From contig CAYYGL010000027.1 of NCBI GenBank assembly GCA_964471235.1, positions 1-34,456 on the forward strand: a DNA stretch of 34,456 nucleotides, written 5' to 3'. A program made the translations under genes and the position numbers. The notes below the pieces were generated by a model, which ran no database searches, was not told the DNA's origin, and saw only the letters and a program-made list of their open reading frames with translations. This DNA comes from CAYYGL01 sp964471235 (GTDB lineage Bacteria > Calditrichota > Calditrichia > RBG-13-44-9 > J075). This document shows positions 28,048-34,456 of the stretch, piece by piece (the stretch's first letter is position 1; each line of letters begins with the position of its first letter).

Positions 28048-30498
28048 ATGGAGCCTCAACCCGCCGGATTGCTCCCCGGCTTTCAGTACGATATTTACAT
28101 TAGCGCGGCGGACGATGTGATGGGTTCCCGCGAAAAAAGCAACGCTGCCTGGTTATCGGGCTTTGTGGCAGGATTGCAATCTCACCTCAGCAGCATCCTG
28201 GGGTCTGAGATTACCATCTTTGCCCCGGAGGTTCCCATCGACCAGCGGGCGCCATTTGACAAAGCCGCCCGGGAAGCACTGATGGGATCGGCGTTCTTTA
28301 TTGCCCTGGTTTCCGAGACATATCTCTCCAGCGAATATTGTATGCAGGAATTGAGCACTTTCTACCGGAAGGCTCAGGGAGAGCCCACAGGCTTAATGGT
28401 GGAAAAATACTCCCGGATTATCGGCGTGCTGGGCACGGATTTGCCCACCGAAAAACTACCCCGGGAATTTGAACATGCTTACCTTCTCCCCCTCTTTGAT
28501 AACACCCGGAAAGGAGCACACACCTTTACCGCCCTGGATAGCGAACTCTTCCAGAGCCAGTTAGGGCAACTGGCTTCCTTTCTGGAATACCATGTAAAAA
28601 TCTTTCGGGAACAGTTGGCAAGTACCACCGAACCGAACATTGAGTCGTCTCCAATTGAGCAAACGGTAACAGATGCCAAGACAACACCGCCTCCCATACC
28701 ACCGGAATCCTCTACCGATGCCGCTTCCTTCTATTTAACCAACAAAGCCATCTCGGATGTGTGGACACTGGATGATCTGTTAGGCTACGAAACCTATGCC
28801 AATGCCATTGCCCGCCCTATTTTGGATGGGGTGACCAAACCACCGATCAGCATTGCCATTCAGGCGCCCTGGGGACAGGGAAAGACCAGCCTGATGCGGA
28901 TGATCCAGGAAAAGCTGGAACAACCGGGGGAAGCCGCGGAATTGGTAACGGATGGTCAATCATCAACACCGGCACCGCCGCAAGCCACCTTTTCCAACTT
29001 TTTTGACTGGCTGAATCAGGAGAAAGAAGTGGCTGCCCAAAACATGCTGCAACTGGACGGATCGCGGGTGCCCACCGTATGGTTTAATCCGCTCTATTAC
29101 CAGGAGAGTGAACAAATCTGGGCGGGGATGGCACATGCCATTCTCCACCAGTTAGTCGGCAAATTACCGACCTCTATAAAACAGGAGGAATTCTGGCTGA
29201 GATTACGCTGGAAGCGACTGAACAAAGAAGCCCTGCGAAATGATTTCCACAAAATGATTTTGGAGAGATTCATCCCCAAAGCAATTTATTATGCCTTACT
29301 GGGAATTTTACTTTTGGTGTCCCTGTGGCTGGTGAAACAGGATGCTCTAACCGCCTTTGGGGGGCTGGGCGCCAGTATGCTAGCCGGAGTCGCCCACTTT
29401 TTTGCCTCCCGCAAATTTGCCGAAAAATGGACCCTGCAGGATAAATTTAGCGAATATGTCAGCGAACCGGATTATGAGGGCAAGATGGGCTATCTCTACC
29501 TGGTGGATCACGATATCATCCGGGCATTACAGTTATTAACCGGTACCCACCCGGTGGCGGTGTTTATAGATGATCTGGATCGCTGCCGCCCGGATGTGGT
29601 CAGCGATGTGATTCTGGCAATTAATCAATTCATCAGCCTGCGCAACAGCAACATCATCTTTATCCTGGGAATTGATCCGCAGATGGTGGCGGAATCATTG
29701 GAAGACGCCTTGAAACAAAAAAGCGAACCGACCCGGGAAGCGGCGAACAATCTTAAGAGTTTCGGCTGGCAATTTCTGGAGAAGTTCATCCAGCTTCCGT
29801 TCTTTATCCCGCACATCCCGCAAAAAACCATCACCCGCTACCTGGAAATATTGATGGGAAAAGAAGCAAGTGAAGAAGCCGCCCCGGGAACCGAAAGGGT
29901 GGTGGAAGAGATCACGGAAAAGATAAAATCGGTACGGGATGTGGAAGAATTTTCCGGTTTGATGGGGCAGATCCAAATAGAGATGCCGGCTCCGGCACGG
30001 AAGAAAATAGAGGATGAATTATCCCGAAAAGCCGGAGAACTATTGCAAGACCCCACAGGAGAAGAGTTATCCCGCCTGGTGGCAATTGCCATTGAAGACC
30101 AGAATTATAACCCCCGGGCGATGAAACGATTCTTGAACCTGGTGCGGCTGCTGCGGCAAATCCAACTGATTCGCGGCACCGGGAAAACCACCGATCACTC
30201 CCGCCTGTTAATCACCCGCGCCGCCCATTTAATTCTCAACTGGCCGCAAATATTATTATGGGCGCGTAGTCCGGAGGGTGCCTGGAATGAAAGCGGTCAG
30301 CAGGTTTCCCCGGGTAAAAAGCTGGAGGAACTTGCCACCCTCTCCAAAAGCTTCGCGAATTGGTGTAACGGGATCGATGCGGTATGGGGTGCGGAAAAGG
30401 GGAGTCTGGTCAAAAATCCCGCTTTTTATCAATTTCTACGACGTATCTCACTGAATCCCCCGGGATTGGTGGATATGTACCAAGAAGAGTTATTGTAA
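28048..30498 (+). CDS. TIR domain-KAP P-loop NTPase fusion, candidate anti-phage protein
   Basis: 816 residues with start at 28048, chosen because AGGAG lies 8 nt upstream and an upstream in-frame ATG (27976) falls in the promoter. Residues about 12-150 form a TIR domain: FQYDIYIS first strand, then SETYLSSEYCMQEL with the position of the catalytic Glu at 101. Active bacterial TIRs cleave NAD or make cyclic ADP-ribose signals. About 190-240 is a linker. From about 240 on it is a KAP NTPase: Walker A APWGQGKT (273-280), Walker B VFIDDLDRC (505-513) and a late NPRAMKRFLN motif (688-697). Two membrane helices (about 412-430 and 436-453) sit between the Walker motifs, as in the KAP family (Kidins220, PifA). 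The design suggests a membrane sensor with a toxic effector. It stands alone, without an obvious partner gene. A defence role is inference. Confidence 0.88.
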   Translation: MEPQPAGLLPGFQYDIYISAADDVMGSREKSNAAWLSGFVAGLQSHLSSILGSEITIFAPEVPIDQRAPFDKAAREALMGSAFFIALVSETYLSSEYCMQELSTFYRKAQGEPTGLMVEKYSRIIGVLGTDLPTEKLPREFEHAYLLPLFDNTRKGAHTFTALDSELFQSQLGQLASFLEYHVKIFREQLASTTEPNIESSPIEQTVTDAKTTPPPIPPESSTDAASFYLTNKAISDVWTLDDLLGYETYANAIARPILDGVTKPPISIAIQAPWGQGKTSLMRMIQEKLEQPGEAAELVTDGQSSTPAPPQATFSNFFDWLNQEKEVAAQNMLQLDGSRVPTVWFNPLYYQESEQIWAGMAHAILHQLVGKLPTSIKQEEFWLRLRWKRLNKEALRNDFHKMILERFIPKAIYYALLGILLLVSLWLVKQDALTAFGGLGASMLAGVAHFFASRKFAEKWTLQDKFSEYVSEPDYEGKMGYLYLVDHDIIRALQLLTGTHPVAVFIDDLDRCRPDVVSDVILAINQFISLRNSNIIFILGIDPQMVAESLEDALKQKSEPTREAANNLKSFGWQFLEKFIQLPFFIPHIPQKTITRYLEILMGKEASEEAAPGTERVVEEITEKIKSVRDVEEFSGLMGQIQIEMPAPARKKIEDELSRKAGELLQDPTGEELSRLVAIAIEDQNYNPRAMKRFLNLVRLLRQIQLIRGTGKTTDHSRLLITRAAHLILNWPQILLWARSPEGAWNESGQQVSPGKKLEELATLSKSFANWCNGIDAVWGAEKGSLVKNPAFYQFLRRISLNPPGLVDMYQEELL

Positions 30499-30589
30499 AA
30501 GGTCTATCACGAAAAAATTAAGGGGGTTGGGAATAAATACTCTGGCAGCAATTAATTAATCCCTCAATGATATTGGAGATATAAATCTT

Positions 30590-31498
30590 ATGCAATCTTT
30601 TCAGGTAGTCCCCCGAGAACTTTTTAAAAACAAATATGTTGAATCGTTACCATATAATGAGAAATCTGGAATATTGCACAAGCACCTTCAGCAACCCATG
30701 TTAAATAAAGCAAGTTTTATCTCTGTCCATGTAATCTGTATTATATTGAATGGTGAACAGCGAATCCATACCTATGACGGCGAAAAAATCCGGTTGCAAC
30801 AAAATAAAATGGTCTTTTTACCGAAAGGCATCTATACAATATCGGATTTGATGCCGACGCAGAGTCCTTATGAAAGTTTATTGTTTTTCCTGGATGATTC
30901 TATTATTCAAGAGTTTGAGACATCGCTTCCCACATTCCATTCACGAACGAATTTTTTGAATTTAAAAGAAGACGAAGCGGATTTTAAACAACTTTCTTAT
31001 TCGGAGAATATAAAATTTTTTGTTGAGGCGATTCTCCACTTTTTCCGGACAAATCAAAAACCCGATGAAGTGTTTATCAAGTTAAAATTGCTGGAATTGC
31101 TGCATCTTGTCCAGTTGAATGATTCCGACAACTCATTCATCCGTTTTCTGCTAAACCTGAACCGCGGTCGCAAAAGAAACATAATCGAATTTATGGAAAA
31201 CAATTTTGATAAACCGTTAAAAGTAGAAGATTATGCCTATCTTTGCGGAAGAAGCCTATCTTCGTTCCGCAGGGAATTTAAGAAATATTTTAAGACCACT
31301 CCCAGTAAATGGTTGAAAGAAAAACGCCTGGAAAAGGCCTATCACTTGTTGGCAACCACGGACAGCAATGTGACCGATGCCGCCTTTGAGGTCGGCTATG
31401 AAAACATTTCTTACTTCATTAAAGAATTTCGGAAAAAATATCATCTCTCCCCCAAGCAATTCATACTCCAAAAAAGAGAAAATTTACTCGCGGTTTAA
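30590..31498 (+). CDS. AraC-family transcriptional regulator
   Basis: 302 residues. The C-terminal 100 carry the double helix-turn-helix of AraC/XylS proteins: VEDYAYLCGRSLSSFRREF is the first motif, and VTDAAFEVGYENISYFIKEF before the family's HLSPKQF is the second. The N-terminal part (about 1-190) resembles a cupin-like ligand domain, with IILNGEQRIHTYDGEKIRL. GGAGA lies 11 nt before the ATG. A terminator follows directly, and the next gene on the same strand is a dehydrogenase, a common regulator-target pairing. It lies 91 nt after the TIR-KAP gene. Confidence 0.92.
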   Translation: MQSFQVVPRELFKNKYVESLPYNEKSGILHKHLQQPMLNKASFISVHVICIILNGEQRIHTYDGEKIRLQQNKMVFLPKGIYTISDLMPTQSPYESLLFFLDDSIIQEFETSLPTFHSRTNFLNLKEDEADFKQLSYSENIKFFVEAILHFFRTNQKPDEVFIKLKLLELLHLVQLNDSDNSFIRFLLNLNRGRKRNIIEFMENNFDKPLKVEDYAYLCGRSLSSFRREFKKYFKTTPSKWLKEKRLEKAYHLLATTDSNVTDAAFEVGYENISYFIKEFRKKYHLSPKQFILQKRENLLAV

Positions 31499-31502
31499 AT
31501 TT

Positions 31503-31525
31503 ATGACGCAAAAGTGTCATTTTTG
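31503..31525 (+). terminator. Intrinsic terminator of the AraC-type gene
   Basis: ATGACGC (31503-31509) pairs with GTGTCAT (31514-31520) with one G-U pair and an AAAA loop, then TTTT. It lies 4 nt past the stop codon. The same TGAC half-sites could also be protein-binding sites. Confidence 0.65.
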
Positions 31526-31549
31526 ACCGATTCGGATTAGATAACGTTT

Positions 31550-31597
31550 TTTCGGTTGAATATATTGACGCTGCAACCAATCAATATTCAACCGAAA
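31550..31597 (+). promoter_or_regulatory. 14-bp inverted repeat in the dehydrogenase leader
   Basis: TTTCGGTTGAATAT (31550-31563) and its perfect reverse complement (31584-31597) are separated by 20 bp. The right arm runs into the AAAGGAG ribosome-binding site of the next gene. It could be a DNA operator for the adjoining AraC-type regulator or an RNA stem controlling translation. Confidence 0.6.
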
Positions 31598-31607
31598 GGA
31601 GATATTC

Positions 31608-32510
31608 ATGAGTGATTTAAGTGTGTTAATAACCGGATCCAGCAGCGGGTTTGGCTATTTGACTGCAAAGACGTTAATCCGAAACGGCTATACAGTTTTT
31701 GCCACCATGCGGGATATAACTGGTACTAATGCGAATAAGGCGGAAGATTTGCGTTCTTTTGCGCAGGATAAACCGGGTTATCTTGTTTTATTGGAAATGG
31801 ATGTAACAGATAGCAAATCCGTTCAAAATGCAATTCATCAAGCACTCCAAGAGAAGGGGAAAATCGATGTGGTGGTCAATAATGCCGGATTCGGAGTTGC
31901 CGGGTTTGCCGAAGCGGTTCCAATAGACCAGTTTCATCGTCAGTTTGATGTAAACGTATACGGAATTCAACGGGTGAATCGAGCGATTCTGCCAGCCATG
32001 CGCCAGGAGGGTAGTGGTCTTCTGATTCATATTTCCAGCACGATGGGGCGAATTGTGATTCCATTTGCAGCACCCTATACTGCATCCAAGTATGCTGTAG
32101 AAGGTCTGACAGAAAGTTACCGTTACGAGCTTGCCGGCACAGGAGTCGATGTGGTGATTGTAGAGCCGGGAGGATTTCCCACCACCTTTTTTACCAAAAT
32201 GGAAGCCGCCGGCGACACCTCCCGGGAAGAAAGTTACGGTGCCTTAAACGATGTTCCGAAAAAAATGTGGAGCGGAATGGGACAGATGCTCCAATCCGAG
32301 AATGCGCCGAACCCCCAGATCGTAGCCGATGCCATTATGAGTTTGATCGAAACACCGACCGGAGAGCGACCTTTCCGTACTATTGTTGACCCGATGATGG
32401 GGGGAAAGGCGCCATCCGCCATTAACCGTATCAGCGAGGATGTGCAGCGACAACTCCTGGAGTCACTCAATATGGGCGCCTTCCTATCGGTAAAAAAAGA
32501 AAACGGATAA
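31608..32510 (+). CDS. Short-chain dehydrogenase/reductase (SDR)
   Basis: 300 residues of the classical SDR fold, an NAD(P)-dependent oxidoreductase; the substrate cannot be told. The cofactor motif TGSSSGFG (9-16), NNAG (91-94) and catalytic Ser143/144, Tyr157 and Lys161 (YTASK) are intact. AAAGGAG lies 6 nt upstream of the ATG. The gene is preceded by an AraC-type regulator on the same strand and by a 14-bp inverted repeat, suggesting inducible expression. Confidence 0.94.
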   Translation: MSDLSVLITGSSSGFGYLTAKTLIRNGYTVFATMRDITGTNANKAEDLRSFAQDKPGYLVLLEMDVTDSKSVQNAIHQALQEKGKIDVVVNNAGFGVAGFAEAVPIDQFHRQFDVNVYGIQRVNRAILPAMRQEGSGLLIHISSTMGRIVIPFAAPYTASKYAVEGLTESYRYELAGTGVDVVIVEPGGFPTTFFTKMEAAGDTSREESYGALNDVPKKMWSGMGQMLQSENAPNPQIVADAIMSLIETPTGERPFRTIVDPMMGGKAPSAINRISEDVQRQLLESLNMGAFLSVKKENG

Positions 32511-32702
32511 ACGTCTCGTTTCCGAACCGTCAATTATTATCTTTTCGCCCTTCGCCTGATCAATGCATCCCAACGTGATCTCGTCTCCAACGGAGCCATG
32601 TGTGCCAATGACAATGTCACTCCCGAGAGGTTCTCGTGTAACATGTTGTGGCGGCATGCCGTTGTGGGTGCCGGGATAAACCGCCGAGTTGTTATTATGA
32701 AT
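32511..32702. repeat. Possible dispersed-repeat or gene remnant
   Basis: This part of the gap after the SDR gene has no supported gene. A minus-strand frame (107 codons, 32807-32484) includes GTHNGMPPQHVTREPLGSD and IVIGTHGSVGDEITLG, the latter resembling a hexapeptide-repeat turn. However, it begins inside the palindromic element to its right and ends inside the SDR gene on the opposite strand. The 14-mer CTCCAACGGAGCCA (32585-32598) recurs exactly at 34435-34448, so a repeat family is a likelier explanation than a gene. Confidence 0.4.
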
Positions 32703-32837
32703 GTGAGTTCGCCGGAACTTGAAATAGAACCCAGATGAAACAGATAACGCTGATTGACACGGATGATGAGTCATCATATTAAAAAAATCCGGGACATCCG
32801 GGTTCATGTGCGTTCTATTTTTTTATGTCGAACTCAC
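32703..32837. repeat. Imperfect 135-bp palindromic element
   Basis: GTGAGTTCG (32703-32711) and its reverse complement (32829-32837) form the ends. Inside them AAATAGAAC (32722-32730) matches 32812-32820 and ATGAA (32735-32739) matches 32803-32807. Near the centre is a perfect 15-bp palindrome, ATGATGAGTCATCAT (32763-32777). TCCGGG occurs twice (32788-32793, 32797-32802). It encodes no protein and looks like a MITE- or REP-like unit. No target-site duplication is obvious. Confidence 0.65.
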
Positions 32838-32982
32838 GGTATCATTAGATTTAGAGAATTGTTTTCCCCTGGTACTCAAACATACGCAAGCGTTATGAGA
32901 GGAGTTGGTAAAATTCGGTAACCGCTGCGTTCGCTGCGCATCTTCGGGAAGCGACCATTTCGAGGAAGATGAATAATATAGG
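32838..32982. other. Non-coding gap before the RlpA-type gene
   Basis: No gene is seen. It includes a GCTGCG direct repeat (near 32926-32939) and a stem of ATCTTC with GAAGAT (near 32940-32970) that could help end the minus-strand RlpA-type transcript, but it has no T run. Confidence 0.4.
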
Positions 32983-34326
32983 TTAGTTTCCGTTATCCGG
33001 GAGCACCTCTACTTTCACATCTGCCAGACCGGCTTGCACCAACCCGATCTGTTTAGCGGCTTTGTAGGAGAGATCGATCACCCGGGTGTCCACATGAGGA
33101 CCCCGGTCGTTGATGCGAACTATCACACTTTTCCCATTTGCCAGGTTGGTCACCCGGCAGCGGGTACCGAACGGCAGGGTGCGATGGGCAGCGGTTAATT
33201 TGTTGCGATCATACAACTCCCCGCTGGCGGTGGGTTTGCCATGGAATTTATCCGCATAGTAAGAGGCTTTGCCATATTGGACATCCACCGGCTGCGGTTC
33301 ATCATCCACTTCCGGTTCAGTACCGGAAGAGGTGGTAGGTGGTGAGGACGGCGGATTCTGGGTTCGGGCAGGCGGGGTCTCATCCAGTGGAGGAGCAACG
33401 GGCGTGTTGGTGGTAAATACTGAACCGGCACCGTTCACGGAGACTTCCAGGTCCTCAAGAACCATCTGATTATCCCGCAACTGTTTCCACTCCCGCAAAA
33501 ATTGTTGCCAGGGCAGATGACTCAAAACTTCCTGCCGAACGCTGCCCTCCCGCCACAAGCCAATATAAGTTTCTTCCCCATCCTCCGGCACAATCTCCAC
33601 ATCAATCAACCGGAAGTCGTTCTCCCGAAGCCCTTCGGCAATTTGTTGGAATGTTGCCACATTCAGACCGGTCAGCATCAAAGTCAAATAATTTCCTTCG
33701 TTCCAAACGCCGGCATATTTATGCTGCCCGTTCTGCAGATACGCCTCCACATCAGTCAAGCGATAATCCTGTTTGCGGAGTTTCTTATCGGTTGCTTTCA
33801 ACGACTCCAGGGTGGCATCCACCAGAATTTTCTGGCGATAGGTTCCCTGCCGCCATACCCCAATAAACTGCCGCTGCCCATTTTCGGTATAGACTTCCAG
33901 ATCCACCAGCCGCAGGTTCTGCGATTTCAATTGATCCCAGCGGCTTTTCAGCGTCTGCCAGTCCATTCCCACCCATAATTTGTAGGCATCACTCCCCTCC
34001 TCCCAAACACCGGAGTAATGCCGCTCCCCATTTACCACCGCTGTCTCAATGTCAATTAGCCGGTAACCCTGGTTATTCAATTCCTCCCATTTGGATTTAA
34101 AAGAGATCCAGTTGGCATCCGCCCATAGTTTGCGATCCTTACCGGCTATCCAAACACCGGAATAGGTCACCTGAGCTGTCAACCAGGTGGGTAATAAAAA
34201 CCATACGACCATCGTGGTTACCCCTATCTTTGCGAATGCTCCGGATTTTCCTCTTTGTTTCCAAAAGCCGCTTCTCCCACCCGGGGTACTGTGCGACCTC
34301 TTCCCTAAAAGAACGTTACGCCCCAT
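32983..34326 (-). CDS. RlpA-like double-psi barrel protein with five 50-residue repeats
   Basis: 447 residues, secreted. A long basic N-terminal stretch precedes a hydrophobic segment (about 34-50) ending in LTAQ. Five tandem repeats begin with an aromatic-x-G-[VL]-W motif at residues 55, 104, 154, 204 and 254, with period 49-50. Each ends with an [RV]L-x-D-[IVL]-E stretch, matching the bacterial tandem repeat domain 1 type. A Pro/Thr-rich linker (about 305-348) leads to an RlpA double-psi beta-barrel (350-443): GKASYYADKFHG, then TAAHRTLPFGT, then INDRGP with candidate catalytic Asp407. RlpA proteins are septal lytic transglycosylases acting on denuded glycan. The usual SPOR domain is absent. 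AGGGG 7 nt upstream supports the start. Confidence 0.9.
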   Translation of the reverse strand: MGRNVLLGKRSHSTPGGRSGFWKQRGKSGAFAKIGVTTMVVWFLLPTWLTAQVTYSGVWIAGKDRKLWADANWISFKSKWEELNNQGYRLIDIETAVVNGERHYSGVWEEGSDAYKLWVGMDWQTLKSRWDQLKSQNLRLVDLEVYTENGQRQFIGVWRQGTYRQKILVDATLESLKATDKKLRKQDYRLTDVEAYLQNGQHKYAGVWNEGNYLTLMLTGLNVATFQQIAEGLRENDFRLIDVEIVPEDGEETYIGLWREGSVRQEVLSHLPWQQFLREWKQLRDNQMVLEDLEVSVNGAGSVFTTNTPVAPPLDETPPARTQNPPSSPPTTSSGTEPEVDDEPQPVDVQYGKASYYADKFHGKPTASGELYDRNKLTAAHRTLPFGTRCRVTNLANGKSVIVRINDRGPHVDTRVIDLSYKAAKQIGLVQAGLADVKVEVLPDNGN

Positions 34327-34365
34327 AACTTCCCCTTTATTTTGTCCCTAACCTTTCCGGATGAC

Positions 34366-34456
34366 GAACCTCCGGGGTATACACCCCGTCGCATTGTTGA
34401 ATGGGCGCATGACAAATTGCATGTTAGAAGATTCCTCCAACGGAGCCACTTCGTGG
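34366..34456. repeat. Repeat-like sequence running off the window
   Basis: CGGGGT (34373-34378) and ACCCCG (34383-34388) form a small hairpin. The 14-mer at 34435-34448 repeats one at 32585-32598, and the last bases (CCAC-TTC-GTGG) begin another hairpin. It reads as part of a dispersed non-coding repeat that continues outside the window. Confidence 0.45.

Noticed and set aside
32484..32807. A 107-codon minus-strand protein with hexapeptide-like repeats
   Set aside because: It starts inside a palindromic repeat, ends inside the SDR gene on the other strand and shares a dispersed 14-mer, so repeat DNA is the simpler reading.

Overview
The window looks like a bacterial chromosome segment from the FCB (Fibrobacterota-Chlorobi-Bacteroidota) side of the tree. 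A member of Calditrichota or a neighbouring uncultured phylum is my best guess. The grounds are a PorU-like C25 peptidase followed directly by a PorV/PorQ-family protein (type IX secretion), a C-terminal sorting-type domain, a rhomboid with a short helical tail domain, and the general gene content. The phylum is inference; the partial 16S gene at the left edge would settle it.

Layout. 1-328 holds the 5' part of a 16S rRNA gene on the minus strand, with a promoter and leader up to about 535. A penicillin-acylase-like protein (minus) and ClpC (plus) are divergently transcribed at 643-5864. From about 6.0 to 27.9 kb everything is on the minus strand and mostly housekeeping. In transcription order this is: tRNA-fMet, tRNA-Met(CAT), tilS, hpt, ftsH (terminator), folE, a membrane-anchored TPR protein, folP, cdaA, then porU, a PorV-like gene, an FN3 lipoprotein, an SLBB protein, an outer-membrane barrel protein (terminator), cdd, proS and a rhomboid protease. 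The tilS-hpt-ftsH-folE-folP-cdaA stretch resembles neighbourhoods seen in many bacteria.

From 27.97 to 32.5 kb the strand and character change. A TIR-KAP NTPase fusion has its own near-consensus promoter and a palindrome on the -35. It is followed by an AraC-family regulator with its own terminator and a short-chain dehydrogenase with a large inverted repeat in its leader. A repeat-rich gap (32511-32982) carries a 135-bp imperfect palindromic element. Beyond it is a minus-strand RlpA-type protein with five 50-residue repeats, and the window ends in a further repeat sequence. This block reads as an accessory region.

Most interesting points: (1) the TIR-KAP protein, a membrane-spanning NTPase fused to a probable NAD-cleaving TIR domain and a candidate single-gene defence system; (2) a rhomboid whose tail domain lies in the -1 frame after an A9 run; (3) a penicillin-acylase homologue that appears to lack its nucleophilic Ser; (4) the palindromic repeat element; (5) stacked hairpins in the rRNA leader.
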